A program made the translations under genes and the position numbers. Shown piece after piece: positions 44,286 to 53,398 of a stretch of DNA of 64,000 nucleotides. Origin of the DNA: Robertmurraya_A mangrovi (GTDB lineage Bacteria > Bacillota > Bacilli > Bacillales > Cytobacillaceae). The stretch is from NCBI RefSeq assembly GCF_034427655.1, contig NZ_JAXOFX010000008.1, positions 62,001-126,000 of the forward strand. The letters are read 5' to 3'. Below the pieces are notes generated by a model. It was not told the origin of the DNA, searched no databases, and was given only the letters and a program-made list of their open reading frames with translations. Numbering within the stretch: position 1 is the stretch's first letter; each line of letters starts with the position of its first letter.

Positions 44286-46373
44286 TTGTCATTAAAAACG
44301 AAACTGATTGCCGGTGTCTTATCTACGATGATTTTAATACTAGTGGTCAGCTCTGTATTTACTTATGTTTCTGTTACATTATTTTCAAATAACGCAAATG
44401 AGTTAACAAAAGGGCTTTCTGAGGATGTTAATAGAGATGTAAGTGGTTTCTCCGAACATTATGCTGGTACATTAACTTTTCATGAGTCTGAAAATGTCAA
44501 AAACTCAATTACGACTATCATTAATCGGGCAAAAAGCGATTTAACCACACTCTCTACTTTTAACGAAATTAGCTCGGGAGATGATTTGGAATTAAACTCT
44601 CTATTTAAAAAGTTCACGGATCAAAATGAATTATTGCAATATATATATTTAGGTACAGAGAAAAAGGATTTTACCATTTATCCTAAAGTTCAAGGACTTC
44701 CCTCAAACTATGACCCTACGTCACGCCCTTGGTACGCTCCTGCTAAAAAACTAGGTAAAGGAGAGTTCCACGTCACAGATGCATACTTAGACGGTACCGG
44801 TAAGGAATACATGGTTACAATCAGTACACCTCTATATGAAGGGAAAAAGCTTATAGGTGTCCTAGGAGTGGATTTATCACTAGAAAAAATTACTTCTCAG
44901 ATTGCGGATACGAAGGTTGGAGCTAGCGGATATGTCATTTTAACAGATAAAGAAGGAGCTCTTCTTGCATATAAAGATAAGAATCTAGTGTTAGATAACA
45001 AAAATATTTCTGACCTACCTATTTTTAAAGAGAAAAAAGGAAATGATATATACCTAGATATTGATCAAGTGACCTATGTGACTACGAAAGAAGATTCAAC
45101 AGGGTGGCAAATTTATTCTGTTATTACACAGGAAGAAGTAAAATCATTTTCAAAAACGATTTCTCAAAATATGAGCAATAGAATTTCTACCGCTGAAACA
45201 AACTTGTCAGCTCTTTTTTCGAAATTGTTTACCATTCAAGTAGTCATCGTGATTGTGTTATTAATCGTTTCTGTATTAATCAGCTTCTTCTTTGCTAAAT
45301 ACTTTATCAGTCCGATTAACAAACTATCTATCTTCTTAAAAGAAGTGGCTAGTGGAGATTTATCCAAAAAAATGTCGACTAAATCTAAGGACGAAATTGC
45401 AGCCCTATTTACTTCTGTAAACCACATGGTTGATAGCTTGCGCGAAATGGCTAATAAAATGACAAGTTTAATTCATGAGGTAGAAAAGGACTCGAACATT
45501 TTAAACGAGCAAGTAAGGGTTTCTTCTCACGTTACAGAAACCATCGCCTCTGCTATGATGGAAGTTTCTAAAGGATCAGAACAGTTAGCAGCTGATATGG
45601 TCAATATCTCTTCAAATGTAGAAACGAATACAAAAGCGGTTGAAGTGATGACTGAAAATATTGATAAAATTGTGGAACACGCTAAACACACCAAATCCGT
45701 TACGTCTAAAGGACAAGTAGATATGGAAAATATGAATAACAAAATATCCATGATTGTAAACCAATCCGTTGAATCTACGTCCATTATGAAGGAACTTGAT
45801 CAGAAATTAAGAGCGATTACAGAAATTACTACGTTAATTCATGATATTTCTGAACAAACGAATCTCCTATCTCTAAATGCGTCAATTGAAGCTGCCCGTG
45901 CTGGAGAGCAAGGAAAAGGCTTTGCGGTTGTTGCGCTTGAAGTGAAAAAACTGGCAGAGCAAAGTAGTCTTTCAGTTGGTAAAATAGCAAACCTAATCTC
46001 TGAAATTCAACATGATTCACATAAAGCTCTTTTAAATATCGATCAAGGTCGACAATCAGCGATAGAAGGCGCTCATATGACAAAAGAAACGGAAAAGAGC
46101 TTTTTAAATATCATCCACTTTATCGATTATTTATCGAAGGATATAGACCAAATTGCCATAGCAAGTGAGAAATTATCAGAAAGCAGCCAATCCATCTCTT
46201 CTTTTGTTGATCGAGTAGTAGCCATCTCTGAAGAAACATCTGCCGGTGTCGAAGAAGTGACAAGTACGACTGAGGAACAGCGACAAGCTGTCGATGAAGT
46301 TCACCACATATCAGATAATTTGCGTAATCTAACAACTGAACTAAGAAAGTCAATTGAACATTTTAAAATCTAA
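44286..46373 (+). CDS. methyl-accepting chemotaxis protein with dCache sensor
   Basis: TTG start with GGGGGAG six bases upstream. 695 aa. TM1 at about residues 8-30; periplasmic-type dCache sensor about 35-310 (SRPWYAPAKKLGKGEFHVTDAY, ..GVLGVDLSLEKI); TM2 about 315-340; HAMP about 340-395; cytoplasmic signalling domain to the end with the hairpin tip IHDISEQTNLLSLNASIEAARAGEQGKGFAVVA. A Glu/Gln-rich methylation region follows. It binds an extracellular ligand and controls CheA. The ligand is not predictable; dCache domains often bind amino acids or carboxylates. Confidence 0.95.
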   Translation: MSLKTKLIAGVLSTMILILVVSSVFTYVSVTLFSNNANELTKGLSEDVNRDVSGFSEHYAGTLTFHESENVKNSITTIINRAKSDLTTLSTFNEISSGDDLELNSLFKKFTDQNELLQYIYLGTEKKDFTIYPKVQGLPSNYDPTSRPWYAPAKKLGKGEFHVTDAYLDGTGKEYMVTISTPLYEGKKLIGVLGVDLSLEKITSQIADTKVGASGYVILTDKEGALLAYKDKNLVLDNKNISDLPIFKEKKGNDIYLDIDQVTYVTTKEDSTGWQIYSVITQEEVKSFSKTISQNMSNRISTAETNLSALFSKLFTIQVVIVIVLLIVSVLISFFFAKYFISPINKLSIFLKEVASGDLSKKMSTKSKDEIAALFTSVNHMVDSLREMANKMTSLIHEVEKDSNILNEQVRVSSHVTETIASAMMEVSKGSEQLAADMVNISSNVETNTKAVEVMTENIDKIVEHAKHTKSVTSKGQVDMENMNNKISMIVNQSVESTSIMKELDQKLRAITEITTLIHDISEQTNLLSLNASIEAARAGEQGKGFAVVALEVKKLAEQSSLSVGKIANLISEIQHDSHKALLNIDQGRQSAIEGAHMTKETEKSFLNIIHFIDYLSKDIDQIAIASEKLSESSQSISSFVDRVVAISEETSAGVEEVTSTTEEQRQAVDEVHHISDNLRNLTTELRKSIEHFKI

Positions 46374-46447
46374 GGTGACTATCTCCCTAGATGCAATAAA
46401 GAAGTGATAAAACAAGTTGAGTATTGATTTCAGAAGGGAGCTAAAAA

Positions 46448-47200
46448 ATGAAAAATCCGATGATTGGTCTCTTTTTAGCTTTCTTATTTACATTTCTACA
46501 AGCCTTTTTTCAACTTAAATTTTATTCTGTTGTGTTTGTGTCCTTATTGATTTTAATGATTGGTAATGTCTTTCTTGCGGAAAAGTTCCGGCTTTTCATA
46601 TGGGTATTGGGAGCCTTTTTTCTTGGGGAAATGATTTATATGTACACGGATCGATTTCTGTTAGCACTACCCTTTTCTGAAAAAATAAATTTGGTAATGG
46701 CGAGGTTTTTCCTACTCATTCCTATTGGGCTTGTTACATATGTCATATATAAATTCAAAAAAACAATCATACCCTTTAAGGACCGAACGAAATGGGGTAA
46801 TATTCAAAAAAGATTTATTTTCGGACTTTTGATAATATTGTCTGTTTTCCTTCCGTCATTGGCAATTAGAGATATTTCAATTACTGCCTGGCTAATCATC
46901 CTTTTATACAGCCTAATCAATGGAACTCTCCTAGAATTACTATGGAGAGGTATCCTGCTTAATCAACTTAGAAATTTAGTTAGCGAAAAAATGGCTATTC
47001 TATTCGTTTCAATCGCCTATGGGCTATCGTATTTATCATTTGGCTATTCAACATTAGTTATTATCAACTACAGTATTTTAGGCGTTTTTCTAGGTGTGTT
47101 GACGATTCAATCTAAGAGTTTAGTACCGGCCATAATTTTACAAATTGTCATCACTTTATGCTCAATTATAACGGGTCAAATTCCAGTTTTAATTGTTTAG
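46448..47200 (+). CDS. CPBP family intramembrane protease homologue, degenerate active site
   Basis: 250 aa, seven to eight helices. The CPBP fold is shown by NGTLLELLWRGILLNQLR (motif EExxxR in active members) and SLVPAIILQIVIT. The first Glu of the EE pair is Leu and the usual His/Asn in the later helices is Gln here. Active CPBP proteins (type II CAAX processing / bacteriocin self-immunity) need those residues, so I infer a non-catalytic member. Terminator follows directly. Confidence 0.7.
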   Translation: MKNPMIGLFLAFLFTFLQAFFQLKFYSVVFVSLLILMIGNVFLAEKFRLFIWVLGAFFLGEMIYMYTDRFLLALPFSEKINLVMARFFLLIPIGLVTYVIYKFKKTIIPFKDRTKWGNIQKRFIFGLLIILSVFLPSLAIRDISITAWLIILLYSLINGTLLELLWRGILLNQLRNLVSEKMAILFVSIAYGLSYLSFGYSTLVIINYSILGVFLGVLTIQSKSLVPAIILQIVITLCSIITGQIPVLIV

Positions 47201-47201
47201 G

Positions 47202-47234
47202 CAAAAAAACCTCCTGCGACAGGAGGTTTTTTTT
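47202..47234. terminator. bidirectional terminator
   Basis: AAAAAAACCTCCTG / CAGGAGGTTTTTTT between convergent genes. Confidence 0.9.
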
Positions 47235-47493
47235 AGTGATGAGTACCAAATATAAACCCTTGAAGAAAAATCATGCCAATTGCGATAAAGGCAAGGACTG
47301 CAATAAATGGGATAAGAATACTTTTGTTTTTGTGATAGATGAGAACAGATATAAAATATATAATGGCACTGACTCCAACAAAAATAGAAGCTTCCACTAT
47401 TTTGTACATTTGATCTAGTTGAATCAATATCTGTAGAGCCATGCCACTAAATAAGAATAGACCTATGATAGTAAATAGCTTCAAATTAGACAT
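47233..47493 (-). CDS. small membrane protein (86 aa)
   Basis: Three helices (LFTIIGLFLFSGMALQI, IFVGVSAIIYFISVLIYH, ILIPFIAVLAFIAIGMI). The start overlaps the end of the upstream NUDIX gene by 13 bases, so it is co-translated. No family assigned. Confidence 0.65.
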   Translation of the reverse strand: MSNLKLFTIIGLFLFSGMALQILIQLDQMYKIVEASIFVGVSAIIYFISVLIYHKNKSILIPFIAVLAFIAIGMIFLQGFIFGTHH

Positions 47494-47972
47494 TTTTCCA
47501 CCCCCAGTTGATGATTGATACTTTTTCGATGATAGGAAGTGATTTCTCCTTTATCATCATACTGAAACGAATGCTCCATAGGATTGAGTTCGCTAAATAT
47601 CTCGTCAAGAAAATAAGGAATGTTTGAAACGACATCATTTGACTGTTTGACCCATTGATATTCTTTCCAATCTAGCTCACCTTCATCACAGTTGATGAAA
47701 AGACCCTCGTCATATTCAGCTGTAAAAACATAAAGCCCCCCCTCATTGTTCCAAGTTACCACTTCACGTTCTTTTAAATTCCTAATGATTAGTCCTGTTT
47801 CTTCTCCAATCTCTCTTAAACAAGATTCATAAGGTGATTCTCCCTTTTCAATTTTTCCACCTACCCCATTCCATTTATCTTTATTAGGGTTTTTATTGCG
47901 ATATAACATTAAAATTTGATCACTTTGTAGAGTTTTTTTTCTAATAAAGCATAAAGTATAACTAATATTCAT
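47481..47972 (-). CDS. NUDIX hydrolase (MutT-type 8-oxo-dGTPase)
   Basis: 163 aa with the NUDIX box at about residues 39-61: GGKIEKGESPYESC and then REIGEETGL, i.e. Gx5Ex7REUxEExGU. The preceding KDKWNGVGG and substrate loop are those of MutT/MTH1-type nucleotide hydrolases. It likely sanitises oxidised purine nucleotides or hydrolyses other NDP-X. Coupled to the small membrane protein downstream. Confidence 0.88.
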   Translation of the reverse strand: MNISYTLCFIRKKTLQSDQILMLYRNKNPNKDKWNGVGGKIEKGESPYESCLREIGEETGLIIRNLKEREVVTWNNEGGLYVFTAEYDEGLFINCDEGELDWKEYQWVKQSNDVVSNIPYFLDEIFSELNPMEHSFQYDDKGEITSYHRKSINHQLGVEKCLI

Positions 47973-48072
47973 TTTTTCGCCACCTTATATCAATTCAAAT
48001 GTTCGCTACTATTAAGTAATTCTTATATAATATTAGTAGAACTAGGTATGCTTTCTGGAAGGAGTTAATAAC

Positions 48073-48360
48073 ATGAATATACATATAAACGACAAGGCTC
48101 ATGCATGGTATAAGGAAGAATTAGACCTAAAATCAGGTGACTACCTTCGCTTCTTTGCACGCTACGGAGGTAGTAGCACGGTTCAAAAAGGGTTTTCTTT
48201 AGGAATTTCAAATGAGGAGCCACATGACCTAGGAGTAGAAACAACGAAAGATGGAATCCACTATTATATAGAGAAAAAGGATTTATGGTACTTTGACGAT
48301 AAAGACCTTTTTGTTGAATTTAACGAAAAAGCAGAAGAACCTGTTTTTAAACATGAATAA
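48073..48360 (+). CDS. yneR: HesB/IscA-like YneR protein
   Basis: 95 aa. ATG with GGAAGGAG upstream. MNIHINDKAHAWYKEELDLK, FFARYGGSSTVQKGFSLGI and EKKDLWYFDDKDLFVEF match B. subtilis YneR. It has the HesB fold but lacks the Cys residues needed to bind Fe-S clusters, so a scaffold function is unlikely; role unknown. Conserved position next to yneQ/yneP. Confidence 0.9.
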   Translation: MNIHINDKAHAWYKEELDLKSGDYLRFFARYGGSSTVQKGFSLGISNEEPHDLGVETTKDGIHYYIEKKDLWYFDDKDLFVEFNEKAEEPVFKHE

Positions 48361-48365
48361 ACATA

Positions 48366-48392
48366 AGCAGACGCTTAAAACGTCTGCTTTTT
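48366..48392 (+). terminator. terminator of yneR
   Basis: AGCAGACG / CGTCTGCT stem with TTTTT. Confidence 0.9.
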
Positions 48393-48400
48393 CTAATGTA

Positions 48401-48691
48401 CTACCAAATATGATGATTCAAGCCTTCTTGGGCCAATATTTCTTTTTGTCTAGGACCGATTAAATCATAGTGGGAATACCCATCTTTTCTTATATGAATC
48501 CATTCTTTCTTAAGTCCATATTGACCTCCCCACTTCTCAAGCTCATGTAAATCATGGCAGCCAACCTTCGTCACTGTATTACTCCCCGGAAACCGGTCGT
48601 CTAACCAATAATGAGTTAAGAACGCGATTTCCCCTTCATCAATTTTCCGCTTCCATTCTCTTAACTCTTCCTTACTAATTCCGAATGCCAT
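48401..48691 (-). CDS. yneQ: YneQ-like protein (96 aa)
   Basis: MAFGISKEELREWKRKIDEG, IAFLTHYWLDDRFPGSNTVT and QYGLKKEWIHIRKDGYSHYD match the uncharacterised YneQ family of Bacillus. Small soluble protein, position conserved between yneR and yneP. Function unknown. Confidence 0.85.
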   Translation of the reverse strand: MAFGISKEELREWKRKIDEGEIAFLTHYWLDDRFPGSNTVTKVGCHDLHELEKWGGQYGLKKEWIHIRKDGYSHYDLIGPRQKEILAQEGLNHHIW

Positions 48692-48709
48692 CTCGCTTCA
48701 CCCCGGGCT

Positions 48710-49144
48710 TCATGATGCCTCTACTGATTGTTTTTTTGCCTTTTCGTATGCTTCATGCCAGTCAGGATACTTCTTTCGAATAGAAATCGGACGGAAGGAA
48801 TCTTTTTTAACACAAACATGCTTTGATTCCCCTACAACGGCAAGGTCCCCCGAATCATTAAAAATCTCATATTTGTATGTAACTCTAAAGCCGTCATACT
48901 CTTCAATCCATGTTTTGACAATTGCTTTTTCACCGTATCTTAATGGTTTTTTATAAGAAGCCTGTATGTCTAGTACGGGAGAAATAATCCCATCCCTTTC
49001 CATTTCTGCGTAACTAAAGCCTAACTCTTGAATAATGCTCGTCCGTCCTAGCTCCATCCAAACAAAGTAATTAGCATGATAAACCACGCCCATTTGGTCT
49101 GTTTCCGCGTATCGTACTTCGATTTCTTTTGTCGCAATTAACAT
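48710..49144 (-). CDS. yneP: acyl-CoA thioesterase, hotdog fold
   Basis: 144 aa. The YbgC-type motif RYAETDQMGVVYHANYFVWMELGR holds the catalytic Asp and the hotdog helix; later RYGEKAIVKTWIEEYDGFRV. Hydrolyses short-chain acyl-CoA (Tol-Pal YbgC family in Gram-negatives). The start codon overlaps the stop of the AAA gene upstream (TAATG), indicating coupling. Confidence 0.9.
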   Translation of the reverse strand: MLIATKEIEVRYAETDQMGVVYHANYFVWMELGRTSIIQELGFSYAEMERDGIISPVLDIQASYKKPLRYGEKAIVKTWIEEYDGFRVTYKYEIFNDSGDLAVVGESKHVCVKKDSFRPISIRKKYPDWHEAYEKAKKQSVEAS

Positions 49145-51486
49145 TATTGTTCCCCTCTTCCTTTATTCATCAATGCTCTTTCTATATCCTGTTCATATAT
49201 TTGAGAAGATGTGATTTCTAAGATGCTCGTATCTTTTATGCTCATGAGTCTTAAAGATTGTGCTTGAATGCTATCATCCATCACGTTTGTTGCAAAACGG
49301 CCATTCCCACTCGTATTTGTTTGCGGTAGGGTTAAGGCTAAGTAATCCTTCGCCGACTCGGTTAACTCGTACTTATAGCTATTTGCATACAACTCCATGA
49401 TTTGGATTAATTCATCGATCGTGTAATCCTGAAAATGAAAGAATTTTTTAAATCTGGATCTTAAGCCTGGATTACTTTCTAAAAGCTTCTCCATTTCATT
49501 CGGGTAACCGGCTAGTACAACCACAAGATTCTCGTTATGTTTAGTCATTTCATCAACTAACGTATCAATCACTTCTTTTGCGAAGTCTCCTGAAGATTGA
49601 CTTAGAAGAGAATAAGCTTCATCAATAAAAAGTACTCCACCTAAAGCTTCCCGGATTTTTTTCTTCGTTTTGATGGCTGTTTGTCCAACATATCCCGCTA
49701 CAAAGTCTGCTCGACTTGTTACAATGAGATGCCCCCTTTTTAACAGACCGCACTCCTTTAGTAACTCCGCATAAATTTTTGCCACGGTTGTTTTACCGGT
49801 TCCAGGATTACCTGTGAAAACAGAGTGAATCTGTATAGGTAAAACAGGGAGACCCTTTTCTCTCCTATATTGTTGCATTTTCACGAAAGAGATAAGAGTA
49901 TTTACTTCTTCTTTGACAGTTTCTAGACCAACTAGTTGTTGAAGTCTTTCATGGGGATTCAGTTCTTCCTTTGTCTCTAGTTGAAAAAAATCCTCTCCGT
50001 CTAAAATGGAATAATCGAGAATGTTTAACTGTTGTTCGGAGTGGGCTCCCTTTTTAAAAATAGCATCTAAGACGATATTTTTAACGGTTCTGGCATTTCC
50101 GAAAGTATCGTCTACTCTTTCTCGCTCAATTCTTCTTTCAAGCTCAATTTTAGCACTTTCAGTTAGAATATAATCATTATCCTTGGAAAACTCTTCTCCA
50201 ATAGCAACCAATTCATCGGTTGTGTAATTTTCTAAATGAATCAAGTTAGATTGTGGAAAGCGGCTTCTCAAACCAGGGTTCGCATCTAGAAACTGTCTCA
50301 TTTCTTCAGGATAACCCGCTAAAATAACAGCAAACTTCCCTCCAAACTCTGTGCCTGTCATCAGGGATACCAGCGTATCAATCGCTGTTTGTCCGTAATC
50401 ATTCCCTGTTTGACCTTCTCTTTTAAGACTATACGCTTCGTCAATAAACAGAACTCCACCCAACGCTTTTTCCACGTATGAACGAACATTTTCTTCTGTT
50501 TGTCCTACAAAAGCACCTACAAGTTGTGAACGATCTGCTTCAATCACTTCTTCTCGTGGTAAAACTCCTAATTCATGATAAATTTTTGCAAACAGTCTTG
50601 CTAATGTGGTTTTCCCTGTCCCTGGATTTCCGGTCAAAACCATATTCAAACTTAAACCATCTTTTGTCTGAAAACCAAGAGATTTTCGTTCTTTTTGATA
50701 TTTCAAGAAGTGATAAAAGTCGTTTACTCTTTTCTTTACTTCCCGTAATCCGATCATCCTGTCTAGTTCACTTAGAGGGCTTTCTACTACCTTTGTTTCT
50801 TCTTCTTCCCGAAACTCATTTGCCCAAGATTTTTTTAAGTCTTCCAAAGCATCCAAATGAGTTTTCATCTCTTGGAAATGAGTAGATGTGTAAAACACAC
50901 CAGAAATAGACTGCTCATACTCTTCTGCAGATTTTAAAAGAGCCCCTGTCTCCTCCATGGCAGACTCAAGTAGCTCAATTAAACTTTCATAAGTTCTTTC
51001 TAGTTCTAGATTGTACAGTTTTTTTACTGTTCGGTGCCCATGTTCAAGTTCATCAAGGTGAGCTTCACTCTCAATAAGAAATTGTTTGCATATTTGAATC
51101 ATCGTTTCTGCTGTTTTCTTTTTGGCAGGTCGATTGTCTGTTTCACGGATGGTTGGAAAAGTTAGAGCTGATAACAAATCTTTTTTCTTTTTCCAGTTAA
51201 ATTGAGCTAAAAATTCTGCTGCTCTCACGTAGTTAGGATCTAATCGAATCGCTTTTTCAATCCAAGCTATCACTAAAGAGTCTTTCTTTTCATTTTTCGT
51301 CATTCTAGAAAGTGCTGCGATGGTTAAGAGCTTCGAATAAGCATTTCTATTCGAGTTTTCATCGAGCTTTTTCATTTGCTCAAATAGCTCCCCATCGTTT
51401 TGAATAAATCCTTTAATATCTAGTTCTTTTTCCCACGCTTGTAATTTCTGTCCGAGACTGCTGTTATGTATTCCCTGTTGATTCAT
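49144..51486 (-). CDS. double-AAA ATPase, SpoVK/CbbX type (780 aa)
   Basis: Start at ATG 51486; the first in-frame codon before it is a TTG. N-terminal helical/TPR-like 200 residues, then two AAA domains of the CbbX/SpoVK subclass: Walker A TGNPGTGKT near residues 285 and 560, Walker B GVLFIDEAYSL in each, and the arginine-finger segment NPGLRSRFP / NPGLRSRFK. Single-AAA SpoVK of B. subtilis is needed for spore maturation; a two-domain version with its own N-terminal region occurs in other Bacillus. Its place among spore genes supports, but does not prove, a sporulation role. Confidence 0.85.
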   Translation of the reverse strand: MNQQGIHNSSLGQKLQAWEKELDIKGFIQNDGELFEQMKKLDENSNRNAYSKLLTIAALSRMTKNEKKDSLVIAWIEKAIRLDPNYVRAAEFLAQFNWKKKKDLLSALTFPTIRETDNRPAKKKTAETMIQICKQFLIESEAHLDELEHGHRTVKKLYNLELERTYESLIELLESAMEETGALLKSAEEYEQSISGVFYTSTHFQEMKTHLDALEDLKKSWANEFREEEETKVVESPLSELDRMIGLREVKKRVNDFYHFLKYQKERKSLGFQTKDGLSLNMVLTGNPGTGKTTLARLFAKIYHELGVLPREEVIEADRSQLVGAFVGQTEENVRSYVEKALGGVLFIDEAYSLKREGQTGNDYGQTAIDTLVSLMTGTEFGGKFAVILAGYPEEMRQFLDANPGLRSRFPQSNLIHLENYTTDELVAIGEEFSKDNDYILTESAKIELERRIERERVDDTFGNARTVKNIVLDAIFKKGAHSEQQLNILDYSILDGEDFFQLETKEELNPHERLQQLVGLETVKEEVNTLISFVKMQQYRREKGLPVLPIQIHSVFTGNPGTGKTTVAKIYAELLKECGLLKRGHLIVTSRADFVAGYVGQTAIKTKKKIREALGGVLFIDEAYSLLSQSSGDFAKEVIDTLVDEMTKHNENLVVVLAGYPNEMEKLLESNPGLRSRFKKFFHFQDYTIDELIQIMELYANSYKYELTESAKDYLALTLPQTNTSGNGRFATNVMDDSIQAQSLRLMSIKDTSILEITSSQIYEQDIERALMNKGRGEQ

Positions 51487-51597
51487 CAATCATCACTTCT
51501 TTTATGTATTTTCCTCTTACATCTTAACACATTTTCATTTTGCCTATAAAATGGGAACGCTTATTCATCATTTAAACAACCATTCAAAAATTAGAAA

Positions 51598-51626
51598 ACT
51601 GACCAGTTTGTTACTGGTCAGCTGGT
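51598..51626 (-). terminator. terminator of tlp
   Basis: Minus strand CTGACCAGT / ACTGGTCAG then TTTTCTAATTTTT. Confidence 0.85.
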
Positions 51627-51633
51627 AGAGTTT

Positions 51634-51870
51634 TTATTCGTTGTAACCGTTTTGTTGTGCGCGGTACTCATCTTTTACTTCAGAACGCATTGCATCAATG
51701 CTTTCGCGACGTCTGTCATTTTTAGCTTCGATGTTAGCTCGGTCTTTTTCATTTGCAAATTCCATAGTTGCTTCTGCTTCTTCCATGTTTTCGATTGTAT
51801 TCATGATCATCGTTTGAAGCTTTTCGACGTTATCGCTACGATTATCTGGTTTTGGTTTATTATGTGCCAT
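51634..51870 (-). CDS. tlp: small acid-soluble spore protein Tlp
   Basis: Start at ATG 51870 (AAGGAG nine bases upstream; the TTG two codons earlier is too close). 78 aa. DNRSDNVEKLQTMIMNTIEN and EAEATMEFANEKDR and DEYRAQQNGY match Tlp, a thioredoxin-like-named spore core protein. Same neighbourhood as in B. subtilis. Confidence 0.93.
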   Translation of the reverse strand: MAHNKPKPDNRSDNVEKLQTMIMNTIENMEEAEATMEFANEKDRANIEAKNDRRRESIDAMRSEVKDEYRAQQNGYNE

Positions 51871-51977
51871 AGCCAATCACTCCTTTTTCAATCTTGATGT
51901 GATACAAGGTTAGTTTGCGAAAATCGATTGAAATTATAAAGGAAACGTTTGGATAACTTTACTTCAATAAACCTACA

Positions 51978-52008
51978 AAAAGACCCGTCTTGAGTAGACG
52001 AGCCCTAT
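51978..52008 (-). terminator. terminator of sspN
   Basis: Minus strand GGGCTCGTCT / AGACGGGTCT then TTTTTG. Confidence 0.75.
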
Positions 52009-52014
52009 AAAAGA

Positions 52015-52158
52015 TTATTCACCTTTAGTTTGAATGACTTGTGGATGCTGACCTGATGTATCTTGCATTTTCTTACCTTTGTTACCGCCGAAAGAACGTG
52101 ATTTCGTTCCAATGTGGTCAGGTACAAAGTGTTTGCTGTCTTTTTTCGGATTGCCCAT
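52015..52158 (-). CDS. sspN: small acid-soluble spore protein N
   Basis: 47 aa: MGNPKKDSKHFVPDHIGTKS, then GGNKGKKMQDTSG and the end QVIQTKGE, as in B. subtilis SspN. GGAGGG upstream of the ATG. Basic spore-core protein, made in the forespore. Too short for many gene callers. Confidence 0.92.
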   Translation of the reverse strand: MGNPKKDSKHFVPDHIGTKSRSFGGNKGKKMQDTSGQHPQVIQTKGE

Positions 52159-52225
52159 GGATATCCCTCCTCTTTAAAAGTATCACCTTTTAAAAAGGAA
52201 TCATGAATGGCAAAGTTTGTTTGCT

Positions 52226-52354
52226 TTACTCCGCTTTACCAAGACGTTTTTCTAGACGCTCTTCAATTTTATCTAGAGCTGCTTGATCCTTTAATAATTG
52301 TAATTTATTTTCTTGGACTAATTCTTCAAAGGTACGTTTTCTAGGTTTTCTCAT
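52226..52354 (-). CDS. FbpB family small basic protein (42 aa)
   Basis: MRKPRKRTFEELVQENKLQL, then LKDQAALDKIEERLEKRLGK. ATG at 52354 with AAGGAAGGTG upstream. It matches the FbpB family of Fur-regulated basic proteins, which in B. subtilis work with the FsrA small RNA in iron-sparing. Upstream lies a PerR/Fur-type box, as expected for that class. Confidence 0.75.
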   Translation of the reverse strand: MRKPRKRTFEELVQENKLQLLKDQAALDKIEERLEKRLGKAE

Positions 52355-52406
52355 GTAGTTCACCTTCCTTATCTACTATTGTAACAGTAATTATGTCCTA
52401 TTACTG

Positions 52407-52421
52407 TTATAATTATTACAA
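52407..52421 (-). promoter_or_regulatory. PerR/Fur-type box upstream of FbpB-like gene
   Basis: TTATAATTATTACAA, minus strand TTGTAATAATTATAA, matches the PerR box TTATAATnATTATAA at 14 of 15 positions. It lies about 55 bases upstream of the FbpB-like start. Fur, PerR and Zur boxes overlap in form; this one fits PerR best. Confidence 0.6.
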
Positions 52422-52591
52422 CTTTTTGAAAATTTTAATCATTCGAACCGATATATATTAAAATGTACGTTTCTGCGAAGATTTAATTTTTGGCAGACTC
52501 TATATATTGAATGTTCTGAAAATATTTTGGTGTAAGTCCTTTACCCAATTTTTTTGAAATTAAACATATGAAAAAGGCCCAATAAGTTTTT

Positions 52592-52764
52592 GACGACAGC
52601 CCTCGTTTTTGAATTGTTCTAGTAATTTCGTCCGTTGATTTCCGGTCCAGGCACTTGCTTTCCACGGGGAGGAAGTCGAGCCTCCTCGCCGTTCCGTCTG
52701 TGGGGTCTCGACCTTTCCTCTGCATCCCGTAGGAGTCAAGTGCCTTCCCCTCCAATCAACTCAG
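52592..52764. repeat. Bacillaceae interspersed repeat, about 165 bp
   Basis: GC-rich segment between GTTGATTTCCGGTCCAGGCA and GCCTTCCCCTCCAATCAAC, its ends and centre showing inverted symmetry (CAGGCACTTGC ... GTCAAGTGCC; CGAGCCTCC ... GGTCTCGACC). I know this unit as a repeat scattered through many Bacillaceae genomes. A 90-codon frame on the minus strand here (52483-52755) is an artefact of the repeat. Confidence 0.8.
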
Positions 52765-52786
52765 TGCTTTGTACTAATTAGAAAAA

Positions 52787-52822
52787 GGAAGTGGAGAAAA
52801 AATTCATTTTTCTCCACTTCCT
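52787..52822 (-). terminator. terminator of yneN
   Basis: GGAAGTGGAGAAAAA / TTTTTCTCCACTTCC with T-rich tail, after the thioredoxin-like gene. Confidence 0.8.
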
Positions 52823-52850
52823 CTATTTTAGTTACTTAATAGACAGGCCA

Positions 52851-53360
52851 TTACATGTCTTCTGTATATTCTCTCATCTTTTCAATTGGAAGAGCACTTA
52901 AATATTTATGTCTAATAATTCCTTTTTCATCGATAAAATAAGTGGTTGGAATGGTTAGTATTTTATAAACCGTGCTAACTTTGTCTTTTTCATCTAAAAG
53001 GATTGGGAAGGATATATTCATTTCTTTTGCAAAGCCAGCTACATCATATTGAGGATCGATATTAACGGCTAGAATCACAATATCGTCTCCTGCCTCTTTG
53101 TAAAATTTTTGCATATCTGGCATTTCCGCTTTACACGGTGGACACCAAGTAGCCCAGAAGTTCAACATGACCTTTTTGCCTGCATAATCCGATAGTTTAA
53201 CGGTTTTACCTTCAAGGTTCTTTAACTCAAAATCAGGTGCTTTTAGTCCAACACCTAGTCCGGGAAGATTATCTGGTTGCTCCTCTTTTTCCATAGCTTG
53301 TACAACCGCCACGGTCATTAAGGCAATTAATGTCACTGCTGCAAAAATTTTTTTAATCAT
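52851..53360 (-). CDS. yneN: thioredoxin-like thiol-disulfide protein (TlpA/ResA type)
   Basis: 169 aa with an N-terminal membrane anchor/signal. Thioredoxin fold with active site NFWATWCPPC (residues about 71-75) and cis-Pro in LTIPTTYFIDEKG. TlpA/ResA class; reduces disulfides outside the membrane, e.g. for cytochrome c or envelope/spore proteins. Corresponds to B. subtilis YneN. Linked to a small membrane protein upstream that could supply electrons or anchor it. Confidence 0.9.
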   Translation of the reverse strand: MIKKIFAAVTLIALMTVAVVQAMEKEEQPDNLPGLGVGLKAPDFELKNLEGKTVKLSDYAGKKVMLNFWATWCPPCKAEMPDMQKFYKEAGDDIVILAVNIDPQYDVAGFAKEMNISFPILLDEKDKVSTVYKILTIPTTYFIDEKGIIRHKYLSALPIEKMREYTEDM

Positions 53361-53398
53361 GCTGTACCTCCTATATGTAAGCTCTATTTTATTTTACA

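Noticed and set aside
52483..52755. 90-codon minus-strand ORF
   Set aside because: Lies within the interspersed Bacillaceae repeat; composition and lack of ribosome site show it is not a gene.
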